Assembly (NCBI RefSeq): GCF_003003775.1 | Contig: NZ_PVWJ01000033.1 | Span: 1-43,076, forward strand | Origin: Merismopedia glauca CCAP 1448/3 | GTDB taxonomy: Bacteria > Cyanobacteriota > Cyanobacteriia > Cyanobacteriales > CCAP-1448 | DNA length: 43,076 nt | Direction: 5' to 3' | In this document: positions 1 to 6,403 of the stretch, in pieces | Layout of the letters: every line of letters starts with the position of its first letter | How positions within the stretch are numbered: the first letter of the stretch is position 1 | Made by a program: the position numbers and the translations under genes | The notes under the pieces: generated by a model | What the model saw: the letters and a program-made list of their open reading frames with translations, nothing else | The model's database searches: none | What the model was told of the DNA's origin: nothing

Positions 1-88
1 GAGGGGCGGAGGGGCGGAGGAGCAAGTACAGTTGAGTGCGTAAGTCCTAAATTTTTATTTTTACAGTAGCTTAGTTAGTATTATTTTG
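1..88. repeat. Window edge with GGGGCGGA direct repeats
   Basis: The first about 20 bases hold two copies of the 8-mer GGGGCGGA in tandem, probably the end of a simple repeat that starts outside the window. The rest, up to lspA, is AT-rich with no recognisable gene. Confidence 0.4.
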
Positions 89-556
89 ATGAAATCAAAA
101 AATTATTTATTGTGGTTAGCCGCTATATTGAGTCTAATTACGGACAGGTTGACCAAATATTGGATAGTTAAAACAATTCCCTTTAAAGCTAGCTGGGTTT
201 TTATTCCAGGATTGTTTAATCTGACTTACGTGCGTAATAAAGGAGCAGCTTGGAGTTTATTTAGTGACAATGGTTCGTGGCTGCGGTGGTTATCTTTAGC
301 AGTAAGTCTGGGGTTAGTTGCTTTTGCTCTCTGGGGACCTGTTTTGAAACGTTGGGAGCAAGCTGGTTGGGGTTTAATATTAGGTGGAGCGATAGGTAAC
401 GGAATCGATCGCTTTATCGATGGCAGCGTGGTTGATTTTATCGAATTTCGTCTCTTCGAGTTTCCTGTGTTTAATATAGCGGACACGAGTATTAATATAG
501 GCATTATATGTTTACTAATAGCCAGTTTTCGGCAACCCAAACCCCGTAAAAGCTAA
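89..556 (+). CDS. lspA: Lipoprotein signal peptidase (signal peptidase II)
   Basis: Integral-membrane aspartic protease that cleaves the signal peptide from diacylglyceryl-prolipoproteins at the cytoplasmic membrane. About 155 residues, the usual family length, with four hydrophobic segments. The family motifs are visible: VRNKGAAWSLF near residue 50, GNGIDR near 105, VVDFIEF with catalytic Asp near 116, and FNIADTSINIG with the second catalytic Asp near 132. A TTG lies one codon upstream at 86, but the ATG at 89 is the more natural start. Lipoproteins that would need this enzyme occur in the same window (Psb27, PstS). It is followed by a palindromic repeat and a heptamer repeat rather than a clear terminator. 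Confidence 0.95.
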   Translation: MKSKNYLLWLAAILSLITDRLTKYWIVKTIPFKASWVFIPGLFNLTYVRNKGAAWSLFSDNGSWLRWLSLAVSLGLVAFALWGPVLKRWEQAGWGLILGGAIGNGIDRFIDGSVVDFIEFRLFEFPVFNIADTSINIGIICLLIASFRQPKPRKS

Positions 557-569
557 TTAGAAGTCATTC

Positions 570-598
570 GTACAGACGTAGCACTGCTACATCTGTAC
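570..598. repeat. Palindromic repeat, GACGTAGCACTGCTACGTC family
   Basis: A 29-bp inverted repeat 14 bases after the lspA stop, with one mismatch between its arms. Near-identical copies occur at 8871-8899, 20165-20193 and 27401-27429, all intergenic. It may act as a transcript-end hairpin, but no T-tract follows. Confidence 0.8.
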
Positions 599-714
599 AA
601 AAGTCAGAAGTAAACTAAGTCTGTAAACTAAGTTTAGTTGGTCAATGAGCGATATGCTTCCAGCACGCTACGCGATCGCTTTACGAGAAGACACTGAGGA
701 AGCCTCTCCTAATG

Positions 715-738
715 CCCAATCCCCAATCCCCAATCCCC
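715..738. repeat. CCCCAAT heptamer tandem repeat
   Basis: Three and a half tandem copies of the heptamer CCCCAAT just upstream of recN. This is the STRR class of short tandem repeats described in cyanobacterial genomes. Confidence 0.8.
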
Positions 739-762
739 TAAACTAGAAGAAAAGCGATCGCC

Positions 763-2502
763 ATGCTCACCTGTTTGCGAATTGAAAACTTTGCCCTAAT
801 CGACTCTCTAGAAATAGAATTGGGTGCGGGTTTGAACGTGCTAACTGGGGAAACAGGAGCCGGAAAATCGATTATTTTAGATGCGATTGATACGGCTTTG
901 GGGGGAAAAGTTGCTCACCGTTTGATTCGCTCTGGAGCTAGTCGAGCTATGGTAGAAGCTACATTTCGAGTTAATCCCCAAGTGCTGGCTTGGTTAAATG
1001 AGCGGGAAATTGACCTTCTGGAAGAGCAATCGGTAGTTTGTGCCAGAGAAATTGCTGTCATTGCTGGAAGTTTGCGAACTCGCACCCGCGTTAATGGGGT
1101 ATTAATCAATCGCCCAACTATGGAAGGATTGCGCGATCGCTTGGTGGAAATTACGGCTCAAGGTCAGACTTTACAGCTTACTACCCCAGCATGGCAACGG
1201 CAATTACTAGATACTTATGGTGGCGATCGAGTAATTGAATTAAGATCGAAAGTGAGTGAGATTTATGCTGGCGTTCAGGAAATTGCTAATACATTAGAAA
1301 ATCGCCGTCAATCAGAACAGCAACGGTTGCAAAGACTAGATTTTATCAAATATCAAACTCAAGAATTATCTGCGGCTCAATTAGAAGATCCCGACGAACT
1401 AGAAAATCTCGAATCAGAAAGACAACGCCTGACTCACGTTGTCGATCTCCAGCAATTGAGCTACCAGGTGTATCAAGGACTCTACCAAAGCGATTCTGGA
1501 GAACCAGCAGCCGCCGATTTGTTGGGAAAAGCCGAAACTACCCTCACAGATATGGTAGATTATGACCCCCAACTGCAACCGCTACTAGAAATTGTTAATT
1601 CAGCCTTAAGTCAGATTGTAGAAGCGGCTAGACAAGTTAACACTTACGGGGATGGACTAGAAGCAGATCCCGAAAGATTATTGGAAGTGGAAGACAGGAT
1701 TCGCCTTTTGAAGCAACTTTGTCGCAAATATGGAGCTACATTAGCTGAGGCGATCGCCCATTACCAAAATTTGCAAGCTGAACTGACAGGATTAGAAAAC
1801 GAGGGTGAATCCATCGAAGATTTGGAGAGTCGGTATCGAGTTTTAGAAGAGAAATTGACTCAAGTTTGTACGGAACTCACCCAAAAACGCTTCATAGCTG
1901 CTCAAGATTTAGAAGCTAAATTGATAGCTCAACTCAAGCCGTTAGCAATGGAAAAAGTCCAATTCAAAGTTGGGATTTATCCCATTCCCCCTAGCGCTAT
2001 GGGAGCAGATCGGGTCATATTTAACTTCAGCCCCAACCCAGGTGAACCATTACAACCCCTATCAACTACCGCTTCTGGTGGAGAAATGAGTCGGTTTTTA
2101 CTGGCTTTAAAAGCTTGTTTTTCCGAAGTTGATGAAACGCAAACCTTGATTTTTGATGAAATTGATGCTGGAGTAAGTGGGAGAGTCGCCCAGGCGATCG
2201 CCGAAAAACTCCAACAACTCAGCCAAGATCGGCAAATCCTCTGCGTTACCCACCAACCCCTCATCGCTGCAATGGCAGATCGTCACTTTCGGATTGATAA
2301 ACAAGTAATTCCGGCTCAAAACTCCCATGAAGCCGAACGTACTGTAGTGAGAGTTAGTATGTTATGCGAGCAGAGCGATCGCAGACAAGAATTAGCCCAA
2401 TTAGCTGGTGGAAAATCGGCTGTAGATGCAATGGCATTTGCTGAATCTTTATTAGTACAAGCAAACAGTCAAAGAAAGATTCAGCAGTCCGAAAAAAACT
2501 AA
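763..2502 (+). CDS. recN: DNA repair protein RecN
   Basis: SMC-like ATPase that helps hold and repair DNA double-strand breaks. The 579 residues match the normal length. An N-terminal half-ATPase head carries the Walker A GETGAGKS (residues 29-36). A long charged central region (about 170-370) would form the antiparallel coiled coil. The C-terminal half-head carries the ABC-type signature SGGEMSRF (from 438) and the Walker B FDEIDAG (from 464). The ATG at 763 follows an AGAAGAAAAG purine stretch that can serve as ribosome binding site and gives the canonical MLTCLRIENFALID start. It stands alone; the next gene is convergent. Confidence 0.96.
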   Translation: MLTCLRIENFALIDSLEIELGAGLNVLTGETGAGKSIILDAIDTALGGKVAHRLIRSGASRAMVEATFRVNPQVLAWLNEREIDLLEEQSVVCAREIAVIAGSLRTRTRVNGVLINRPTMEGLRDRLVEITAQGQTLQLTTPAWQRQLLDTYGGDRVIELRSKVSEIYAGVQEIANTLENRRQSEQQRLQRLDFIKYQTQELSAAQLEDPDELENLESERQRLTHVVDLQQLSYQVYQGLYQSDSGEPAAADLLGKAETTLTDMVDYDPQLQPLLEIVNSALSQIVEAARQVNTYGDGLEADPERLLEVEDRIRLLKQLCRKYGATLAEAIAHYQNLQAELTGLENEGESIEDLESRYRVLEEKLTQVCTELTQKRFIAAQDLEAKLIAQLKPLAMEKVQFKVGIYPIPPSAMGADRVIFNFSPNPGEPLQPLSTTASGGEMSRFLLALKACFSEVDETQTLIFDEIDAGVSGRVAQAIAEKLQQLSQDRQILCVTHQPLIAAMADRHFRIDKQVIPAQNSHEAERTVVRVSMLCEQSDRRQELAQLAGGKSAVDAMAFAESLLVQANSQRKIQQSEKN

Positions 2503-2539
2503 ATTTTAGTTTCTAATGAGGATTAAATCTGAATTACAA

Positions 2540-3232
2540 TCATAAACTATCTGGATCTATCCCCATCGCCCGCAATCGTTCTGCTAGTCTTACCGCCTTT
2601 TGCTCAGCTTGCTCAGCCCTTTGTTCAGCTTGTTCTGCTCTTTGTTCCGCTTGTTCTGCCCTTTGAGAAGTTTCTGTAGGGGTTAAAAAGCTTCTACCAT
2701 TTGGGTGATAAATCTGTAAATCTGTTTCTGAAGGCTCAAATCGAATACCCAATCTTGGGCTAACCCATCCATTGATAGGATTAATCAACTCTAGAAAGCC
2801 TTCGTTTCTCACCCAACCGCTTAATTGATTTCCGTCAGGATCGTACAGATAGTATTCTTCTACGCCAAAACGGTCGTAAAATAAGAGCTTTCGATTCATC
2901 TCAGCCGCAGTATTGCCAGGAGAGAGGATTTCAAACACTACTTGTGGCGCGATATTATCTTCTTTCCACTGTTTATAGGAACCTCTGTCGCCTTTGGCTC
3001 TTCCAAATACTACCATCGCATCTGGAGCAACGCGAGTTTTGTTGTCTCCTTCAACTGGATACCAGAGCAAATCTCCAGCAATGAATACATTAGGATCGTT
3101 AGCAAAGAGCCACTCTAGATTTTCCTTGATGGTGACAATCCAACGAAACTGCTTGGTATTATCCGACATTGGTTGACCATCACAATCTGGATAGATTACC
3201 TCTGACTGAGAGGATGGTTGTAGCTGTACCAT
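2540..3232 (-). CDS. Uma2 family (DUF820) nuclease-fold protein
   Basis: Member of the Uma2/DUF820 family, a PD-(D/E)XK endonuclease fold greatly expanded in cyanobacteria and of unknown cellular role. Core residues are visible: Asp71 in PDAMVV, Glu101 in FEILSPG, and a Lys at 115 in NRKLLFY, followed by EEYYLYDP. The length of 230 is typical. Residues 191-212 are three exact RAEQAEQ heptads that should form a coiled coil for oligomerisation; in the DNA this is a 21-bp tandem repeat. Often linked to mobile or defence contexts, but no partner is next to it here. Whether it cleaves DNA is unknown. Confidence 0.88.
   Translation of the reverse strand: MVQLQPSSQSEVIYPDCDGQPMSDNTKQFRWIVTIKENLEWLFANDPNVFIAGDLLWYPVEGDNKTRVAPDAMVVFGRAKGDRGSYKQWKEDNIAPQVVFEILSPGNTAAEMNRKLLFYDRFGVEEYYLYDPDGNQLSGWVRNEGFLELINPINGWVSPRLGIRFEPSETDLQIYHPNGRSFLTPTETSQRAEQAEQRAEQAEQRAEQAEQKAVRLAERLRAMGIDPDSL
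2597..2662. repeat. 21-bp coding tandem repeat in the Uma2 gene
   Basis: Three tandem 21-bp units encoding RAEQAEQ at the C-terminal end of the Uma2 protein. The units differ by single bases. In-frame copy-number change would lengthen or shorten the coiled coil by whole heptads. Confidence 0.85.
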
Positions 3233-3464
3233 ACCTTTGCTATTGAAGAAAGCGATTATATCGCCAGCTTAGCACAACCTATTTTATCTGAAGTAGTGCG
3301 ATCGCCAACCCAGATCGCGGTTGATTTAACACTGCCCTTCTTACCATGTCTTGAGGTAGATTAAAGCTGTTATTTTTTTCTAAAAAACTCTCAAATATAG
3401 ATATTTAACTCTGTAATTGATAAGATAAAAAAGTTGGGAAGAATTACGATGCTTAAGCCTTAAT

Positions 3465-3854
3465 ATGTCAGAAACTGCCGTTCAAGTAATAATTACTTTA
3501 TCCGATCCTCAGTTAAAAGATGAGGAAATGCAAGAAGCCATCCAAAATCTGCAATTGGAAGCTAAAGAAGTTGATGGAGTTGAGGAAGCTGAATTAATTA
3601 GCCTAGAACAAGCACCACCAAATTCTAAAAGTTTAGGTGGTTTCTTACTCAATCAGTTTAAAGCTTTGGTTGAAATTAAAAAACTGCCAAATTTAATTAA
3701 AACATTAGGTAGTCGTTTGTTTGGCAATCAAATTATTAAAGTTAAAGCAGAGAAAAACGGTAACAAGCTAGAGATCGAAATTAGTAATCCTGAAGACTTA
3801 GCCAAGGTTATGCCTGAAATCAACAAATTTATCGATAATACCAAATCAATATAG
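3465..3854 (+). CDS. EACC1-like effector-associated constant component
   Basis: A 129-residue soluble protein. It has an N-terminal strand (VQVIITLSDP), an acidic helix (DEEMQEAIQNLQLEAKEVDGVEEAEL), a linker APPNSKSLG, a hydrophobic helical stretch (about 58-88), then IKVKAEKNGNKLEIEISNPEDL and a final helix. This layout fits the effector-associated constant component 1 (EACC1) family, known from predicted conflict systems beside caspase-like proteases and NTPases. The gene downstream is a caspase. The assignment rests on pattern recognition, not a search. The last codons (from AAT ACC AAA TCA ATA) and the TAG lie inside the left end of a MITE, so the natural C-terminus has probably been replaced. 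AT-rich, with no HIP1 site. Confidence 0.68.
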   Translation: MSETAVQVIITLSDPQLKDEEMQEAIQNLQLEAKEVDGVEEAELISLEQAPPNSKSLGGFLLNQFKALVEIKKLPNLIKTLGSRLFGNQIIKVKAEKNGNKLEIEISNPEDLAKVMPEINKFIDNTKSI

Positions 3855-4151
3855 ATCTGCTACATATTAACTTTCTGTAGGGGCGCAAAGCTTTGATAGG
3901 TGTCAATTTAAGGCTCAAATGGTTGCTGCATCGTCAATTTCAGCGACAACCGCCAGGGGTTAAAAACCCCTGTCTCATAGCTCAAGTCCACTTAAGTGGA
4001 CTAAAGCTACTCTGTAGTCCTCTTCAGAGGACTTTAGCTATCAGCCGTGAACTTGAGTTCACGGCGGGGTAAAGGTTTCACGTTAAGTTGATGCTAGTGA
4101 AAGCTTTGCGCCCCTACCCAATATTTGTAGCGTTTTCAAGGTGAATTGGTA
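3839..4151 (+). mobile_element. Palindromic MITE copy (a), split by a second insertion
   Basis: Without the 204-bp insert and one copy of its 9-bp duplication this is a 100-bp element, the same length as the intact copy at 5814-5913. It starts TACCAAATCA, has a GTAGGGGCGC/GCGCCCCTAC palindrome at its centre, and ends GGTGAATTGGTA. The termini are inverted repeats (TACCAAATCA and TACCAATTCA). It occupies nearly the whole gap between the EACC1 and caspase genes and overlaps the 3' end of the former. Confidence 0.85.
3896..4099. mobile_element. 204-bp hairpin-rich insert with 9-bp target duplication
   Basis: Lies exactly at the centre of the MITE palindrome and is flanked by direct copies of AAAGCTTTG (3887-3895 and 4100-4108) that occur once in uninterrupted copies. 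The ends are weak inverted repeats (TAGGTGTCAATTTAA against TAGCATCAACTTAA). Four hairpins lie inside: 3954-3972 (CAGGGGTT/AACCCCTG), 3985-4002 (AGTCCACTTAAGTGGACT), 4016-4033 (AGTCCTCT/AGAGGACT) and 4045-4064 (CCGTGAACT/AGTTCACGG). No coding capacity, so non-autonomous. Confidence 0.85.
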
Positions 4152-4168
4152 GAACTAGGGGGTTGTTG

Positions 4169-5593
4169 GTGGCTAAGGTAGCCTTGTTAGTTGGAGTCAG
4201 TGAATATCAGTCAGGATTTAACCCTTTGCCTAATGCCATTGAAGATATTAACGCAATGGAAAAGGTGTTGCGAGAAAAGGGAGATTTTGAAGTCACAACT
4301 TTAGCAAATCCAGATCCACACGTAATGCAATTAGCCATCGATCGCCTATTTGCTAATCGTACTTCAGAAGACTTGCTATTATTCTATTTCTCTGGTCATG
4401 GCATCAAAGACCACAGACGTAAATTTTATCTAACTACTTCTCAAACTACTAAAGATAAACAGAGAATAATTGTACCAGCTACTGCTATTTCTACTAGTTA
4501 TTTACAAGAGCAAATGACTGAAAGTCGTTCGGAACGACAGGTTATTATTCTAGATTGTTGTTATAGTGGTGCGATCGCTCAAGGTTTAACTCTCAAAGGT
4601 GATGCTGAAATAGATATCCTAGCAGAATTAGGAGGTAAAGGTAGAGCAATTCTCACCTCTTCTAATTCTATTCAAGAATCTTATATTCAAGACGGTTTAG
4701 AACTCTCTATTTATACTCATTATTTGGTAGAAGGAATTGAAACTGGTGCTGCCGATCTTGATAAAGATGGTCGCATTTCAGCCGATGAACTTCATAAATA
4801 TACTAGCAAGAGAGTTCAAGAAGCTTCTCCTGCTATGACTCCACAGTTTTATCCAGTAGAAGAAGGCTACGAAATCTATTTAGCGCGATCGCCCATTAAC
4901 GATCCTAAACTAATATATCGCCAAGAAGTTGAACGCATAGTCGAAGAAGATGAAAACGAAATAGATTTTATTACTGGAGAAATTGATTATCTCAATCGCG
5001 TTTATTTGGATCGATTCTGGTGTAACTTGGGTTTATCTGCTGAGTTAGCCAAGCAAATTGAAACTGAGGTAATGCAACCTTTCCGCCAGCGTCAGCAAAA
5101 TTTGCAAGAGTATCAAAAAGTTTACTCTGAAGCTATCAAAAAACGATTTCCTTTCACAACTAGCGATCGCGCCAAACTAAAGCGCTTCCAGGAAATTTTA
5201 GGACTTAGAGATCAAGATATTCAAGCTTTAAATGTATATCCATCCTGGCAAGTGTTTGAGTTTGATGTAGTGACAGTTGATGCCCAAGGTCAGGAAATAC
5301 AGACGACAGATGTAGGTAGTTTTCCACCCAATCTATTTGGCTTATACGATATGCACGGGAATGTGTGGGAATGGTGCGCTGATACTTGGCATAAAAACTA
5401 TGAAGGCGCGCCGTCAGATGGTAGTGCTTGGATAGATAATGGTAATGATAATCAATCTCGAACACTGCGGGGCGGTTCCTGGTACGGCAATCCTGTTCTC
5501 TGCCGTTCTGCTATTCGCTTCATTTTTACGCGCGGCGACTTCTACTTTAATGTCGGTTTTCGCGTCGTGTTGTCTTCTGGCAGGACTGTTTAG
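4169..5593 (+). CDS. Caspase-fold protease with C-terminal FGE/C-type-lectin-fold module
   Basis: Caspase-like (peptidase C14/metacaspase-type) domain from residue 1 to about 240, counted from the GTG at 4169. The catalytic His is in FYFSGHG (His77) and the catalytic Cys in LDCCYSG (Cys131). An EF-hand-like loop, DLDKDGRISADEL, follows near 197-209. A helical linker runs to about 360. The end is an FGE-sulfatase (C-type-lectin fold) piece: FEFDVVTVDAQGQEI, GLYDMHGNVWEWCADTW, RGGSW and GFRVV. Compared with usual family layout, the middle of that module (the GGTFxMGS to EAEWEYA part) is missing in frame. The C-terminal stretch looks like a DGR variable region. TTG codons at 4163 and 4166 are alternatives, but AGGGGG at 4157-4162 is best spaced for the GTG, which gives MAKVALLVGVSEY. 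Likely a conflict or cell-death effector paired with the EACC1 gene. Confidence 0.88.
   Translation: MAKVALLVGVSEYQSGFNPLPNAIEDINAMEKVLREKGDFEVTTLANPDPHVMQLAIDRLFANRTSEDLLLFYFSGHGIKDHRRKFYLTTSQTTKDKQRIIVPATAISTSYLQEQMTESRSERQVIILDCCYSGAIAQGLTLKGDAEIDILAELGGKGRAILTSSNSIQESYIQDGLELSIYTHYLVEGIETGAADLDKDGRISADELHKYTSKRVQEASPAMTPQFYPVEEGYEIYLARSPINDPKLIYRQEVERIVEEDENEIDFITGEIDYLNRVYLDRFWCNLGLSAELAKQIETEVMQPFRQRQQNLQEYQKVYSEAIKKRFPFTTSDRAKLKRFQEILGLRDQDIQALNVYPSWQVFEFDVVTVDAQGQEIQTTDVGSFPPNLFGLYDMHGNVWEWCADTWHKNYEGAPSDGSAWIDNGNDNQSRTLRGGSWYGNPVLCRSAIRFIFTRGDFYFNVGFRVVLSSGRTV
5467..5570 (+). other. Candidate DGR variable region
   Basis: Encodes RGGSWYGNPVLCRSAIRFIF and on to GFRVV. The fixed framework (RGGSW, CRSA, GFRVV) is interspersed with variable codons that nearly all end in C or T (TAC GGC AAT GTT CTC ATT TTC ATT TTT GAC TTC TAC TTT). 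The sense strand has only about 10 A but about 38 T over 104 bases, as expected when template adenines in AAY codons have been randomised. The 3' edge TCGGTTTTCGCGTCGTG would be the initiation-of-mutagenic-homology side. No template repeat and no reverse transcriptase lie in the window, so any retroelement would act from elsewhere. Confidence 0.62.
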
Positions 5594-5813
5594 CCCTCTG
5601 CTCTCTTGCCCTCTTGCCCTTTGCCCTTCTTTCTCTTTGCCCTTTTGTTGTCGCCTCTGGCGACTCGAATTATCTTGACAAAATCTAACCTTATAGAATC
5701 CATTTGGTATCTATGCTATAACTCCGATGGGGATAGAGTTTCAGCCAACTAATGGTTTGAGATTAAAATGCTGTCTTGGTAAGGGCTTCATAAAAGATCT
5801 CAAATGGGTTCTA
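5594..5813. other. Intergenic, low-complexity then featureless
   Basis: 5594-5646 is a C/T-rich imperfect tandem repeat (GCCCTCTT/GCCCTTT units) directly after the caspase stop. A small hairpin, GTCGCC/GGCGAC, follows near 5650-5663. A short inverted pair, GAATCCATTTGGTAT near 5697 and CAAATGGGTTCTATACC near 5800, brackets the remainder. No gene seen. Confidence 0.5.
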
Positions 5814-5913
5814 TACCAAATCACTAAATACTTGCTACGTATGAATTCTCTGTAGGGGCGCAAAGCTTTGCGCCCCTACCCAAGATTTGTAGCATCTTCA
5901 AGGTGAATTGGTA
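5814..5913 (+). mobile_element. Palindromic MITE copy (b), intact 100 bp
   Basis: Reference copy of the family. Left end TACCAAATCAC, right end GGTGAATTGGTA, and a perfect 28-bp palindrome at 5852-5879 (GTAGGGGCGCAAAG joined to its complement). Other copies: 3839-4151 (split), 16128-16215, 31094-31193 (inverted), and a left-end fragment at 17277-17303. Confidence 0.85.
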
Positions 5914-5951
5914 TTAATAAGATTTATTGTGAAGCAGGTATCTTCCCATAG

Positions 5952-5978
5952 GTGGGACAGCCGTCCCGGCTATCCCAC
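5952..5978. repeat. GTGGGACAGCCG hairpin
   Basis: Inverted repeat with 12-base arms (one mismatch) and a 3-base loop, intergenic. The GGGACAGCCGTCCC theme is typical of dispersed cyanobacterial palindromes. Confidence 0.6.
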
Positions 5979-6030
5979 AAGTCACTAATTTAGAATTTAG
6001 CTTCAGAAATTGTGAAAAGATATTGAATTT

Positions 6031-6087
6031 AGTCCGCGCAGGCGGACTTTGGTTGTGTAGGCGCGATTTTAATCACCCGCATCAATC
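6031..6087 (+). repeat. AGTCCGCGCAGGCGGACT dispersed repeat, copy 1
   Basis: About 57 bases with an 18-bp palindrome followed by GTAGGCGCGATTTTAATC and CCCGCATCAAT. Nearly identical to 7630-7685. It lies 70 bases upstream of the DUF4160 gene and may influence its transcription or mRNA leader. Confidence 0.8.
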
Positions 6088-6157
6088 TCTTTTTTGTGAC
6101 GATATAACGGTGACAAAAGCTAAGCGTTAGGTTATCATAGACCAGTGGGAGGTGTCT

Positions 6158-6403
6158 ATGCCAACTGTACTCAGGGAAAACGGGTTTCGCGTCGTCATTT
6201 ATCCTAACGACCACTTACCCTCCCACGTTCATGTACTCAAAGGGGATGGCGAGGTGCGGATTGACCTGGGAGATGAAGAAACGGCTCCCAAGCTTTTGAG
6301 TGTTTCAGGAAAGATTAGCGATAAAGATCTAGCAAAAGCGCTTTACCTGGTAAAAGATCGTCAGTTTGAGCTATTAACAAAGTGGAGGGAGATTCATGGT
6401 TAA
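6158..6403 (+). CDS. DUF4160 domain protein (toxin-like partner)
   Basis: Small protein of 81 residues with the DUF4160 signature: MPTVLRENGFRVVIYPND, then HLPSHVHVLKGDGEVRIDL, and a C-terminal helix ending LLTKWREIHG. A GTG at 6152 is in frame, but GGAGG at 6148-6152 is correctly spaced for the ATG at 6158. The stop overlaps the next gene's start by 8 bases, implying translational coupling. DUF4160 with DUF2442 is a common two-gene cassette in cyanobacteria and is predicted to be a toxin-antitoxin-like pair; no activity is demonstrated by this sequence. Confidence 0.88.
   Translation: MPTVLRENGFRVVIYPNDHLPSHVHVLKGDGEVRIDLGDEETAPKLLSVSGKISDKDLAKALYLVKDRQFELLTKWREIHG

Noticed and set aside
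2605-2665. 21-bp repeat considered as a CRISPR-like array.
   Set aside because: Units are directly adjacent with no spacers and code in frame for heptads.
6181-6197. GGGTTTCGCGTCGTC in the DUF4160 gene resembles the 3' end of the candidate variable region (GGTTTTCGCGTCGTG).
   Set aside because: Both encode GFRVV in unrelated proteins, and similarity ends at once on both sides. It is not a template repeat.
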